Made by a program: the position numbers and the translations under genes. 64,000 nucleotides of DNA from Apoderus coryli. Lineage: Eukaryota > Arthropoda > Insecta > Coleoptera > Attelabidae. Below, piece by piece: positions 47,901 to 63,860 of the stretch (position 1 is its first letter; each line of letters starts with the position of its first letter). The stretch is taken from contig OU452216.1 in NCBI GenBank assembly GCA_911728435.2, positions 10,180,342-10,244,341 of the forward strand. Reading direction: 5' to 3'. Below the pieces are notes generated by a model. That model was not told where the DNA came from. It searched no databases and saw only the letters and a program-made list of their open reading frames with translations.

Positions 47901-50053
47901 GCACAACCAGTGAAATAACGCCAACTACGACATCAGAAACGTCAGGAACAGAACCAATTGGCACAACCAGTGAAATAACGCCAACTACGACATCAGAAAC
48001 GTCAGGAACAGAACCAATTGGCACAACCAGTGAAATAACGCCAACTACGACATCAGAAACGTCAGAAACAGAACCAATTGGCACAACCAGTGAAATAACG
48101 CCAACTACGACATCAGAAACAGAACCAACTGGAACAATCAGTGAAATAACGCCAACTACGACTTCAGAAACCGAACCAACTGGCACAACCAGTGAAATAA
48201 CGCCAACTACGACTTCAGAAACGTCAGAAACAGAACCAACTGGCACAACCAGTGAAATAACGCCAACTACGACATCAGAAACAGAACCAACTGGCACAAC
48301 CAGTGAAATAACGCCAACTACGACATCAGAAACAGAACCAACTGGCACAACCAGTGAAATAACGCCAACTACGACATCAGAAACAGAACCAACTGGAACA
48401 ACCAGTGAAATAACGCCAACTACGACATCAGAAACAGAACCAACTGGAACAATCAGTGAAATAACGCCAACTACGACATCAGAAACAGAACCAACTGGAA
48501 CAACCAGTGAAATAACGCCAACTACGACGTCAGAAACAGAACCAACTGGAACAATCAGTGAAGTAACGCCAACTACGACTTCAGAAACGTCAGAAACAGA
48601 ACCAACTGGCACAACCAGTGAAATAACGCCAACTACGACGTCAGAAACAGAACCAACTGGAACAACCAGTGAAATAACGCCAACTACGACATCAGAAACG
48701 GAACCAACTGGAACAACCAGTGAAATAACGCCAACTACGACATCAGAAACAGAACCAACTGGCACAACCAGTGAAATAACGCCAACTACGACATCAGAAA
48801 CAGAACCAACTGGAACAACCAGTGAAATAACGCCAACTACGACATCAGAAACAGAACCAACTGGAACAATCAGTGAAATAACGCCAACTACGACATCAGA
48901 AACAGAACCAACTGGAACAACCAGTGAAATAACGCCAACTACGACGTCAGAAACAGAACCAACTGGAACAATCAGTGAAGTAACGCCAACTACGACTTCA
49001 GAAACGTCAGAAACAGAACCAACTGGCACAACCAGTGAAATAACGCCAACTACGACTTCAGAAACCGAACCAACTGGCACAACCAGTGAAATAACGCCAA
49101 CTACGACGCCAGAAACAGAACCAACTGGAACAATCAGTGACGTAACGCCAACTACGACTTCAGAAACGTCAGTAACAGAACCAATTGGCACAACCAGTGA
49201 AATAACGCCAACTACGACGTCAGAAACGGAACCAACTGGCACAACTAGTGAAATAACGCCAACTACGCCATCAGAGACAGAATCAACAGGCACAACTTGT
49301 GCAATAACTGCGACTACGGCGTTCGAGTTGCTATCAACCAAATGCATTGAAGTGAATGGAGCAACTACTGAAATTACTCCAACTACAACGCCAGAGATAT
49401 CAACTGGCAGCAGTGAAGTTACTGGCACACCTACTGGACTTCCTCGGACCTTAACGCCAGTAGTAACAGACAGAGATAAAGTGACAGGTATTACCACTGA
49501 AACTACTTCATTTAGAACGACAAAGAGTAGCACTATAGCGCCAATAAATGGACCTAAGTACGTTACGTTACCACCTATTGAAAGCGTCGTTACATCAAAT
49601 TATCAGGAAGAAGATGAGAGTGTGGAAGAGTCTCATACAATAACAACTCCAAGGGAAGACATGGAATTTTTAACTCGAATTTATCCAGTGAGGAAAGAGT
49701 CTAAGATTATAAAAGGAGGACGTGGACAATACCTAAAACAAATAATTGACTTGGTTCCTTTTGATGACGAAAATTCTGCACCTAATCGTAGAAGGAAAAA
49801 CGGCTTAGCTTATAAGGACAAGCATTACGGAGATAGTGTAGACAAAATTTATATCCACAAGCCAATTTTTAGCCATCGTCAACCACCAATTTCGAAATAT
49901 AAAAGACCGGCTACCCATAAACCGGTACCATTATGGATATTGACGTCAAATCCGGATCGAGAAAGAGGAAAGCAACCATATCGGGGAAGAAAAATGCCAC
50001 CTCGTAGAAATTATCCCAAGAAATATGAAATTAACAATCACTATCATTATTAA
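32997..50053 (+). CDS. Giant secreted Thr-rich mucin-like protein
   Basis: Two exons fit in phase: 32997-33065 (MAKYFFRQRKFYVFVLSLFW, a signal peptide) and 33908-50053, giving about 5,404 residues. After a short unique stretch (LCFNLTNKNITIEDKKILIE), residues from about 70 to 5,130 are repeats of a 17-residue unit (TEPTGTTSEITPTTTSE) or a 20-residue form with SGTETIG, SGTELTG or SETEPIG. That is about 290 units with eight or more Thr/Ser each, ideal for dense O-glycosylation. The last ~240 residues are unique and basic, ending NNHYHY, with no membrane or GPI signal. AATAAA begins six bases after the stop. Secreted mucin, salivary glue or peritrophic roles are possible; nothing decides between them. 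No chitin-binding domain is seen. Confidence 0.85.
33118..33425. mobile_element. Probable transposon remnant with ACAGGGTG end
   Basis: Begins ACAGGGTGTTATTTAAGTAC in the first mucin intron. The ACAGGGTG terminus recurs at several places in the window. The other end is not defined. Confidence 0.35.
34030..49290 (+). repeat. 51/60-bp coding minisatellite of the mucin gene
   Basis: Units of 51 bp, or 60 bp with nine extra bases, each 17 or 20 codons, so the frame is always kept. Clear subtypes form blocks: the CCACCTACG type dominates the first 2.5 kb, the AAATGTCAGGAACAG type is in the middle, and the CCAATTGGCACAACC type is near 47.3-48.1 kb. Rare shared variants place 37.6-41.9 kb and 42.0-46.2 kb as two copies of one ~4,362-bp block. 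Confidence 0.97.
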
Positions 50054-50549
50054 TTCTTAATAAAGTTATTTTGGTGATCATTATTGATGTTTTATTTAAC
50101 ATTTTTATGACTTGAATCTTGGACGAATATCCAAAATGTGTGAAATGCCAAATATATAAGTTTTAAATGTAACACCTGTTGTGTATTCACCCTTAGATTA
50201 TAGTGTGTAACAACCTTAAGATAAGAGATATGACAGACATTCAGAAAGTGAGGTTAATCACGTTTGATAAACATTAAACAACGTATTGTTAATCATAGCC
50301 TTATTAATAAATACTTCAAGACTGCGGTGCACTCATTATTAATTGACGAACCCCAACAAAGAATATTAAAACACTCTGTACTTTTTATTGCATTTTTTTT
50401 TTTAATCTTTCCTTTTTGGCTTGCCTCGTACTGTGTTATTATTTTTCATTTCGAGAAATGCCATTGGAAATGTCAATAACGTTACATTGAAGAATATTTT
50501 TAAAATTTTGGGCTTTAGTTTTCACCGAATCTAAATTTAGTGGAAGAAA
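50054..50549. other. Intergenic spacer
   Basis: Between the mucin poly(A) signal and the proposed start of the EF-hand gene. AT-rich, no gene seen. Confidence 0.5.
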
Positions 50550-53500
50550 ATGCATTGCAAAGTAAGTGTGGATATTCTTTATTGTAAAACATTGTTTGTA
50601 ATTTTTTTTTACCTGCGTTTTGTGTTGAATTATGCCATATTTCAAATAACCTTAGGATTTGTTTTATTCTGACCGTTTTCCACTATTTACGGTCGTTCCA
50701 AAAGTTTTATTTTTTCAAGCAAAATTATGTTTTTTGGGGTTTTCTTGGCAGTGTTTTACAGAGCAAAAGACTGAGCAACTTTTGTCTAAATTAACCAACT
50801 TTCTAACTAGTACAGTTTAAGAAATAAGTAGCATCCTAAAATGAGGGCGTTTCTAATCGAATTCAGCAAAGTTTTCTGTATAACTTTGTGGTTTATATAG
50901 CAAACTAAACTTGGAGATGTCTGGCGGACATGCAACAAAATCCGAGCTGCAATCTTCCGTATGGGAATCAATTTGTTTGAATACTTTCAACCTGTGGATC
51001 CTAATCATAACTGTCTCATATCTGGTATGTAAACAGAATATGTTTAGAATATTTTTTGAAAATAAAAAGGCGGGTTTAGCCAACTAATAATGCATAATGC
51101 ATAATTTTAGTGCATAATGGATAATTTTTAAAAAATGGCATTTACATGTACCTGTTTATACAACGAATAGTGTATAATTCATAATTTTCGTTGATAATGC
51201 ATAAGGTTGGGAATTTTCAACTTTATGCACTAAATTATGCAAAAAATATCACTACGCATGCGCCGCAAATAAATTATAAACACTTACATAACCTCAACTT
51301 ACAAAATAAACTAAATAATAATTGAAAATGTGATAATTAACAGAATTTTTAATTTGAAAGCTATTAAAACATAAATAAGTCCAACACAAAGTAAAAGCAT
51401 TATCTTTAAAGGCAATGGTAAGAGGTTAACCTGCTGTCTAGTCAATTGTCATTTTTCGCTTTATGTATAAAAGTTATGAGTTGTATAAACACCTATATTT
51501 TGTTGTGAATTATCGATTATGCACTATATATTAAGCATTATTCTTTATGTATTATGTACTATCCATTATTAGTTGGCTAAACCCGCCTAAAGGCTCTTTA
51601 TTATTAAAATTTTAGAATCTCAGTTCATTTCGGTGATCCATGGCCAATTAGGTAGTACTATTGGTTTGTCCGAGCAGGAAGTAGCAGAACTTGCAGATTA
51701 TTTCAGAATACCAGATGGAAGAATTTACTATACACAATTATGCTCAGTTATCCATGAAAGTGTACCCACGTTTAGTCAGAATGCACCATTAGTTACTGGA
51801 TTGGAATGGGAAGATCCTGTGCATACAAATCCTTTGTCTGTTAGTGAAGAACGAAGATTGAGTGTGTTGATTACAAAAATTGCATCATTGGTCAATATGC
51901 GAAAGTTGATATTGAGACCGTATTTTCAAGATTACGAACTGGTAAGTACTTGTATTTGTTGGATATTTACGTTTTATGAAGTTAGGTATTTCAGTTGTCG
52001 CTAGAGGCGCCACATGTATGTGTTAGGAAACAGTATCTTCTTTTATATGTTATACTTAGGTTTCTGAATATTGTCAAATATTTTGTCTAATGTCAATTGT
52101 AAGTTTAGTGTAATGCAAGTTGTTATTGTTCACTGTAACATTGTAAAGACTTCGTTAGTAATAATAAAAGTTGCTGTTTAAACAATAAAACAAAAATACT
52201 AAAATTATTTATCAGTATTAACTTCTTTAACGAAATTTGTCAATGAGTGTGGTTTATTTATTTTTCTGCACTCGGAGCGACATTTTTAATGTTGCGAACC
52301 CTCTTTTGCCCTTAGAGTCCAACACATTTTACATTTTTAAATAATTATGAGCTTGAAAAGGAAATGTTGCTGACTCTACACTTGTTATTCATTTGTGCTT
52401 CTAGGTTTCCAAAAATAATGGTGTTGTAACCATAGCACATTTCGCTCGAATTTTAGCTTATTTAAACTTGCTGGTATCGGCTGATGATTTCAATTTGTTG
52501 GTGAAAAAATACCTGAAAGACAGTTACACATTGAACTATATTGCATTTGTGGACGCTATCAATAAAGTTGTACAATATTTCAACAAGTATGGTATCCTGG
52601 ATTTGGGCGGCGTAAGTCGATTTAACAATAGAATTCGTTTAGTACTTCGATGTATTTCTTTAGGATATAATGAGTTTGTTTCCTGGCCGGGTCATCAATG
52701 CCGAATTGCCGAAATTACCTCGTCCGGAAATCGGCAAAATCATGGCATCGAAGTTGTTTGGGAAGCAAACGATTTTCCATCCAGCTTTAGAGGATAAAAA
52801 GAAGGTTGAACACATTTTGACTACCATTGCCATGTTGCAGGAGCATGTGTTGAGGAATAGATTGCGAGTTGAGATATTTTTCAAGGTAATTATTTGATTT
52901 GTACATACTTACTTACTCACGTAATAAATGAATGTATTTTTCCGGCAGCATTTCGATTTATACAACTCAGGCCGGATCACCGTCACCCAGTTCCATCGTG
53001 GATTGGATGCATTAGCTTTGAGCGGGAAACAAAGGTTTTTCCTATCACTGCCAGACATAGACGCCATCATCAACCAGTATAGAGATCCATGCGATCCCAC
53101 AAGAGTGTGTTGGAGAACGTTTGAAGACGATATTAATCAAGTATTTACCACTAAAGTGAGTTTAGTTTGTGCACCGCATTTTTATCCAAGTAGGTACCTA
53201 AAAGTGTTTCCAGGAACTGGAAAAGATGCCAGATTTTAAGGTTGATGCGCCTCCGAAAGCTGTTAGAGAACTGCCAAAGTTAGGTGGGAAACATTGGCAA
53301 TCAGTAAATACATCGCAACGGCAACTTTGTGAAGATGCTGTATACAAGGTGAAACAGAAAATCCTCCATAGAAGGATCTTGTTGAAGCCAGTGTTTAAAG
53401 ATTTCGACAAGTAATGTTTGATTTCTCTAAAATAGATTTGCATGAGTCCAGTTTATTTTTATTGCAGGCACAATAACGGTCATGTGAGCAGATCTCAAAT

Positions 53501-54579
53501 GCGACAAGCGCTTAACTCTAACGGCATACTTTTATCTGACGAGGAGTTGTATGCGTTGGAAGAGCGATTCAATAACGATATGGGTTTCAACTATTTTTGG
53601 TTCCTTAGAGATGTGGAACCGAAACCTTATGATGAACCATTGGTAAAACGATTTGATTCATTATTGCCCGAAGTTGTAATTTTTTTTTAATAGTATAAAG
53701 GCTTTGTGGAGGACATGAAGCGCTTGAACAAGGAGAAATCGAAGCAGCCAGCAACCAGGCAGGAAAAGGATATTGTGCTGATCATTGCCAAGATTAAAGG
53801 TAAAGTTGTACGGGACCGTATTCGGGTGTTGGAGTTTCTCAAGGATTTCGACAGGTGCAACGAACAGGTAAGTTGTTATACTCATTGTGGAGTCGAAATT
53901 GTTGCGCTTATACCAGATTGTAGGTGATTACAAGAGAGAATTTCAAAAGAGCTATTTCAACTTGCCGCTTAGAACTAACAGATAATGAAGTTGAAACTTT
54001 AATGGACGTGTAAGTATAGAGTTTAGGCTTCGCTCGGAAAATAGTTTGAATTGGGCCTCCACATTAGGTTTGCATCGCCAATGCGTAATGAGTGCGTAGA
54101 CTATCGCAGATTCTCTGATGTTGTTGAAGAGGCTTTCACGCAACAATGCTTGGAAAGAGCCCCACTAATTCAACCGATGCAACACGTACCGACTCGTGAT
54201 TGTGAAAAGAACTTTCTCAATTTCGATGAACGGCTAGTGTTGTCTGTCGCAATGCAAAAGTTGTCGAAGAAACCAGATTTACAGATGAATTTAATGTCTG
54301 TTTTACAGGTAACCATTCAATACGCACCCACCTTGCAGTTGCGGGTTTTAATTTTAATTTCAGGACTTTGATAAGCCGAATTGCGGTACCGTTTCCCAAA
54401 CGAGTTTCTTGAAAGCATTAGCGATGCGAGGCATGGATAAACTGATATCGAGGAATGAGTTTGATGTGATTTGTAAATGCTTTGGTTTTGAGCGGGGGAT
54501 GAGACTGGAGGTAGACTATAGAGCTTTTATGAAAGCTTTGGATATTTTGTATGCAACAGATAAATATAATCCGTTCTAA
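50550..54579 (+). CDS. EF-hand protein related to EFCAB6
   Basis: Multi-exon gene for a large protein made of degenerate EF-hand pairs. Exons in phase: 50901-51024, 51616-51941, 52405-52611, 52664-52885, 52949-53155, 53214-53410, 53468-53642, 53694-53867, 53924-54009, 54068-54308 and 54364-54579, about 720 residues. A first exon at 50550-50561 (ATG plus three codons before GTAAGTG) has the right phase but is uncertain. EF-hand-like loops: FQPVDPNHNCLISESQFISV, FDLYNSGRITVTQFHRGL, FDKHNNGHVSRSQMRQAL, FDRCNEQVITRENF and FDKPNCGTVSQTSFLKAL. Several lack ideal calcium ligands. The layout (FFK/F..D..RSG..S..QF) is that of EFCAB6-type, often testis or ciliary, proteins. The function in insects is unknown. 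The stop codon overlaps AATAAA. Confidence 0.75.
51068..51588. mobile_element. 521-bp MITE with 24-bp TIRs
   Basis: GGCGGGTTTAGCCAACTAAT at the left end is matched exactly, inverted, at the right end (24 bp in all). The interior is rich in TGCATAAT words. It sits in an intron of the EF-hand gene. The adjoining AAA on both sides could be a 3-bp target duplication. Confidence 0.8.
52021..52324. mobile_element. Possible solo LTR
   Basis: Begins TGTTAGGAAACAG and ends GAGTCCAACA (TGTT.GGA/TCC.ACA), with AATAAA signals about two-thirds of the way along. It lies in an EF-hand gene intron. No matching target duplication was found, so the call is weak. Confidence 0.35.
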
Positions 54580-54651
54580 ATAAAGACCGTTTTCAAAGAA
54601 GTAATTGTAATTTTATTTGTGAGCAGTTTTAAAATAAAATAAAAATTGTTT

Positions 54652-59785
<5,134 letters not shown>

Positions 59786-60430
59786 AAGAAACTTTAGATT
59801 AGAACTGTATTTGTTTGTAATGGCGAATACCAAATGTAAAAATGTTCTTTGTTCTAAATGTAATTAAATTATGTATTAAGCATTAAATTAATTAGTTTTC
59901 TAATTGTTTGAAAACAGCAAGCAGCATTTTTTATTGCCCACACTTGAATTTGAAATATAAGGTTATGTTTATTTAAATTTCTATCATAAAAACCTTAGAT
60001 TAGCAAAAGAGAAGGGGATACCGCACGTTCGTATATCTGAATCACAGATCTAGAACTCTAGATCTGTGATTTGAATGCATGGCAAGTGTTACGCTTTTAA
60101 TGCGGCAGCCATTTTTTATTTGCCGAAAAACAGAAAACTACGTGTGCATTTTTGATGATTTTATTTGTGAAAATTGGCAATAGAAATTTATTTTGTATAT
60201 TAATAAAATGGTACGTTGTAGGGCTTCGTTAAAATAAGGATGCCGAACATAAATTAAAAAAAAGACTATATTTATTCATAAACAACAAAATCACAATCTT
60301 AACCTCTAAAACATAACCACACTAAAAGCATAGGCTTCATCTGTCATTTTCATATTTCTGACGTATCTCCTTCAATGTCAACGTCAACTGTCTTGGAATC
60401 GTAGACACACTACATAACGAGACACTAAAA
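59786..60430. other. Region upstream of ALG8
   Basis: Contains the presumed ALG8 promoter, including AAAAATGGCTGCCGC on the ALG8 strand near 60102-60116 (a YY1-like word), a 32-bp perfect palindrome, and TGTCA/TGACG words at 60343-60393. No gene is supported, although a plus-strand transcript beginning near 60100 is possible. Confidence 0.4.
60040..60071. repeat. 32-bp palindrome with 15-bp perfect arms
   Basis: AATCACAGATCTAGA, AC, TCTAGATCTGTGATT. It could form a stable hairpin or bind a dimeric protein. It lies about 255 bp upstream of the ALG8 start codon. Confidence 0.8.
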
Positions 60431-60503
60431 TGTCTACAACGTTGTGTGGCTTTTGGATGCCCAAGTCGCAGTGAACAAAAGGAGTCCAGCTTTCGTTTCA
60501 TAG
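60422..60503 (+). CDS. Possible THAP-type zinc-finger exon
   Basis: The frame reads TLKCLQRCVAFGCPSRSEQK and then ESSFRFI before a GTAAAAC donor. C.AFGC...R......SF.F resembles the start of THAP DNA-binding domains. No ATG opens this frame; the nearby ATG at 60430 is in another frame and stops after 14 codons. It may be an exon of an unseen gene or a transposon relic. Confidence 0.25.
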
Positions 60504-60763
60504 GTAAAACTTAGAATGATGTATCAAGTCGCTTCTAGTTTTTAATAATTAAAAGTAATCTTTAGGCTATTATCTTTTAGTATGTAGTATAACAGGTTTC
60601 AGTTTACCTAATTAAAACTGTTTGATACAACAATTCTCTTTTCTTGTCTAAGATAAAAACCAATGAAGCAAGTGGCCAAAAGAAAAGAAGAAGATCATAA
60701 AAATCCAATATTTATTTACTGTTCATCTTCATACTTATGTGTTCCTGGTATGATTTACTTCTG

Positions 60764-61142
60764 ATTAGAACATCTAATTTCTTGACTTTTGGTGAAGGCG
60801 TCAATTAAAAAAAATGCAAGAACAGTCTCCTATCTTTATTATAATATAGTGTGTCAGCGCTTGGTTAGTACATGTCAACTAACAACAGATGGCGCTATTA
60901 TATACCAGAAATTTATTAATGAACGACTGAAGTTGATAACGCCGTCTGTTGTTAGATAATGGTACTAACCAAGCGCTGACACACTATATTATAATAAACA
61001 CAATGATAAAAGGGTGCCGATATCCTTGTTTTCGGTACAAATACTCACGGAAGTGTAAATTTGAACAACCAGTATAATTTCAACATTTGGATTTAGAACA
61101 TATTATTTCTTGCTTTTTGGTGAAGGCGTCAATTTAAAAAAT
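60764..61142. repeat. ~55-bp direct repeats flanking a MITE
   Basis: 60764-60817 and 61092-61142 share TTTTGGTGAAGGCGTCAATT and neighbouring words. The MITE at 60837 lies between them. They may be two copies of a coding exon scrap or a small local duplication. Confidence 0.55.
60837..60996. mobile_element. 160-bp MITE with 35-bp perfect TIRs
   Basis: The left arm 60837-60871 (TATTATAATATAGTGTGTCA, then GCGCTTGGTTAGTAC) is repeated exactly inverted at 60962-60996. Pairing continues imperfectly inside (CTAACAACAGATGGCGC with its inverse), so the whole element can fold into one hairpin. TA on each side fits Tc1/mariner-type insertion. Confidence 0.85.
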
Positions 61143-61337
61143 TAATAACATTTCTTTGCCCTTTTGGTATTTGATTTTAAGTTTGAAAACTTGAGATTTG
61201 ACTAGGCACAGTAAAACAGACATCCAATTATTACAAATAAACAATAATTTATTTAAATATAAACATACAAAAGTCTTCAAATTGTTAAATACAAAATAAT
61301 TACAGCATAACTTTTTTACAAAACTCCTTTAGGAAAT

Positions 61338-62446
61338 CTAATAATGGTATTCAATACCCAAACCGTTGAAGTTGGTATGAGCAACAACGGCAGCTGGCGA
61401 GTATGATACAGCTTTAACTTGAGCATGAGCCGCATAACCAACAGGAGCACTGTATGCAATTGGAGCAGCAGCTACAGTTTTTGTGGCAACAAATGAAGCT
61501 GGAGCAGCATAGGCCACAGGTTTAGCTACAAGAGCATCGTTAGTAATACGTGTGTCGTATTTCCTTACACTGGAGAAAGCACTGTCTACTGCTTTGGAGT
61601 AAGTTGAGATCGATTGGGCACCTCCAAGGGAGCGGGAGACGCTTTGTTGGCTGATTCCCACTGATGGGGCATGTACTAGAGATGGAGCGGCATAGGTGGC
61701 ATGAGCAATAGCTGGAGCGGCGTATGTGGCGTGAGCGATGGCAGGAGCAGCATATGTGGTGCGAGCGATTGCTGGAGCGGCGTATGTGGCGTGAGCGATG
61801 GCTGGAGCAGCATAGCTGGCGTGTGCAACAGCTGGAGCGGCGTAAGCTACAGCTGGTGCTGAGGCTTGGTTAAAGTATGAACTGCTGACTGCAGGTGCGG
61901 CAGAGTATGTAGCAATTGCTGCTGGAGCAAGGTTGCCTGCATTGACGGCACTTAAGAGGGTGATGAGTGCGAAGTACTATAAAAACAAGTAATAATAGTT
62001 AGTACAGGTGGTCAAAAAATAATATAGAAAATAAAGTTCCAAAATAAATGTAACCCCTTTGTCTTTATAATTTGTCTCAAGATTTCTTACATTTTCTTAG
62101 CTGTTCTATCGATCTAAAATATTTTCAGCAATGGGACGAAATCCTAGCAACTTTAGTTTTTCAAATGGTATTTTAATACATTTTCAGAATTGCACTTTTA
62201 TCAAAATACTTTTTAGATCGATAGAAAATACAATTTTGCATTTTTTAAATCAAAAAATAAACAGGGTGTTCCATTTGATAAAATGAAGTTACGAATGTTT
62301 AAATAACCCGAGGTAACTTTGTCCCCCAGGGGTGAAAATGGATAAAAATCAAAAAGGTCTTAGAAATTCGTATCGTTAATTTTCTTAAATTAAAGGTCGA
62401 ATGAAAATATCTATTACAAATGAAAAATACTTACTTTGAATGCCAT
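61338..62446 (-). CDS. Alanine-rich cuticle protein, retinin-like C-terminus
   Basis: Structural protein of the exoskeleton. Two exons fit in phase: 62446-62435 (ATG plus three codons, MAFK) and 61976-61338, about 216 residues. [18 protein letters not shown] is the signal peptide; splitting it after four codons is the classic insect cuticle gene layout. Then come [20 protein letters not shown] repeats (about six), and a conserved block [20 protein letters not shown] followed by [18 protein letters not shown], which resembles retinin-like domains. A second Ala/Val-rich part ends GIEYHY. No Rebers-Riddiford chitin-binding consensus is present, so it belongs to the low-complexity cuticle families. 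A TATA box and initiator lie at the right spacing upstream. Confidence 0.9.
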
Positions 62447-62494
62447 TATGCTTGAATAGTAATCTTGGTACGTAAGACTGAAGAACAAACAGAT

Positions 62495-62532
62495 AACTGA
62501 TGATATACCCCTGAAATTCGGTGTATTATATA
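62495..62532 (-). promoter_or_regulatory. TATA box and initiator of the cuticle gene
   Basis: On the minus strand TATATAATA (62532-62524) is followed about 26 bases later by TCATCAGTTATC. Its TCAGT is the arthropod initiator, placing the start near 62498. This gives a 5' UTR of about 52 bases before the ATG. Confidence 0.7.
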
Positions 62533-63470
62533 CCAATAAAGTTGATCCAAAAATTACATAATTTCTTTTCTTTCTTTTTCTTTTTTTAAGGTGGTTCTCG
62601 ATTCATTTTAATTAGGTAATTGTATCTCCACCTATGTAATGTTTGTTTCATAAAACTTGTTATTGTTGGATTTAAATGTGAACCACTTTCGCTCTCACTG
62701 GATCAGACGGTAATCTAGACTTGCACTGGGTGAAGGTCTGGGTTAGGGCGGTCACCCGGTTAGTCTCCAACTGGTATGATTTAATTTATGTAAGCACTAT
62801 GTTTTAGGGTCATTTAAAGGCGTACTTACAAATATTGCAGGCGAAAAGTGGTTTAATGTTTTAAATTTCAAAGTCGATTCCACAAATTGTTTAATAAAAT
62901 AACTAGTAACAATGAAACTGTAAAGTTTATTCTACTCAATAATTTTAAAAATATCTTTGTAATCATTTTTAATAATTTAATTATTTATTCGTTACTCCTG
63001 TGATATTCTTTTGATCGAGTATACAGGGTGGCTTAAAAATAAAGTTAAATATAAAATTGAAAAACAGTCGAAAGTATTTTTTTTAATGGAACTTTGGGAC
63101 AAGGGAAATTTGGATTTAATGTTGCATTTTCCTGAAATTAACTCACGGAGAGTTGTAGTGGGTACCAAAATAGTTCGAGCAGACGCTATGATAAGAAAAT
63201 TGTTAAAACTTATAATTATTATCAGGCATGCAAGACAAATGTGTATTAAATTGTCACGCACAAATATCGTCATTTAAAAATTATAATTAAGCTAGGAACT
63301 GTTTTTTTATTATTATTTACAGGAAACTAATTTAAGGTAGGTATTTATTTCCACTAAGCGAGTGCAGAACTGTAGAAGCAGAATGTTATAACATTATTTC
63401 ATAACATAACATAAAGTTTATACTCACCGTCAAATAGTTTCGTATTTGTTTTAGAGAAATAACTTCGATA
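62533..63470. other. Intergenic region
   Basis: No gene is supported. A transposon-like terminus TATACAGGGTGGCTTAAAAA lies at 63020 and starts an 88-codon open frame without an ATG, judged to be non-coding. The segment 62680-62780 is more GC-rich but not recognised. Confidence 0.45.
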
Positions 63471-63643
63471 ATGACTCCAGTAGATATTAATACTCTTCTG
63501 AGTCAAAAAACGCCTGTAAATAGTTTTGCACAAAGTCTATACAAGCAAACACCGATACTGAATCAAAATATTGGAGAAACTAATGTTAGACCTTTGGATA
63601 GACAATATTACGGGCATCCGCATCAAGTTTATGATCATCATGG
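63471..63643 (+). CDS. Candidate first coding exon of an unknown gene
   Basis: ATG at 63471 opens 57 codons (MTPVDINTLLSQKTPVNSFA ... RPLDRQYYGHPHQVYDHH) that run into a GTAAATA splice donor. TTTTAG lies 17 bases before the ATG, so it could instead be an internal exon. Composition (Gln, Asn, Pro, His, Tyr) looks like real insect protein, but no family is recognised. The next exons would lie beyond the window or the transposon at 63.86 kb. Confidence 0.45.
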
Positions 63644-63860
63644 GTAAATATTGTTTTAAATATACGATCGATCAATTATTAATCATCAAATCACAGCCCC
63701 TAATGATTTATTTTTTATTGCCAAGCATCCAAGATTTTCGAAGTATCGGGTCAGCCATCTAACGTTTTTTTTTTTCAACTAGTGCTTATTTCGTGAAGGG
63801 TAACACTTAGCTCATGTCTGATTTGACAGATAATTAGTTTTATCCTTCCGCTGAACGAAT

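Noticed and set aside
33892..49533. 5,213-codon minus-strand ORF as a gene
   Set aside because: It mirrors the mucin repeat exactly and ends where the repeat ends. No signal peptide or plausible start is present. Kept only as an observation.
63011..63277. 88-codon plus-strand open frame near the cuticle gene
   Set aside because: It starts without ATG inside an ACAGGGTG transposon-like terminus and matches nothing recognisable.
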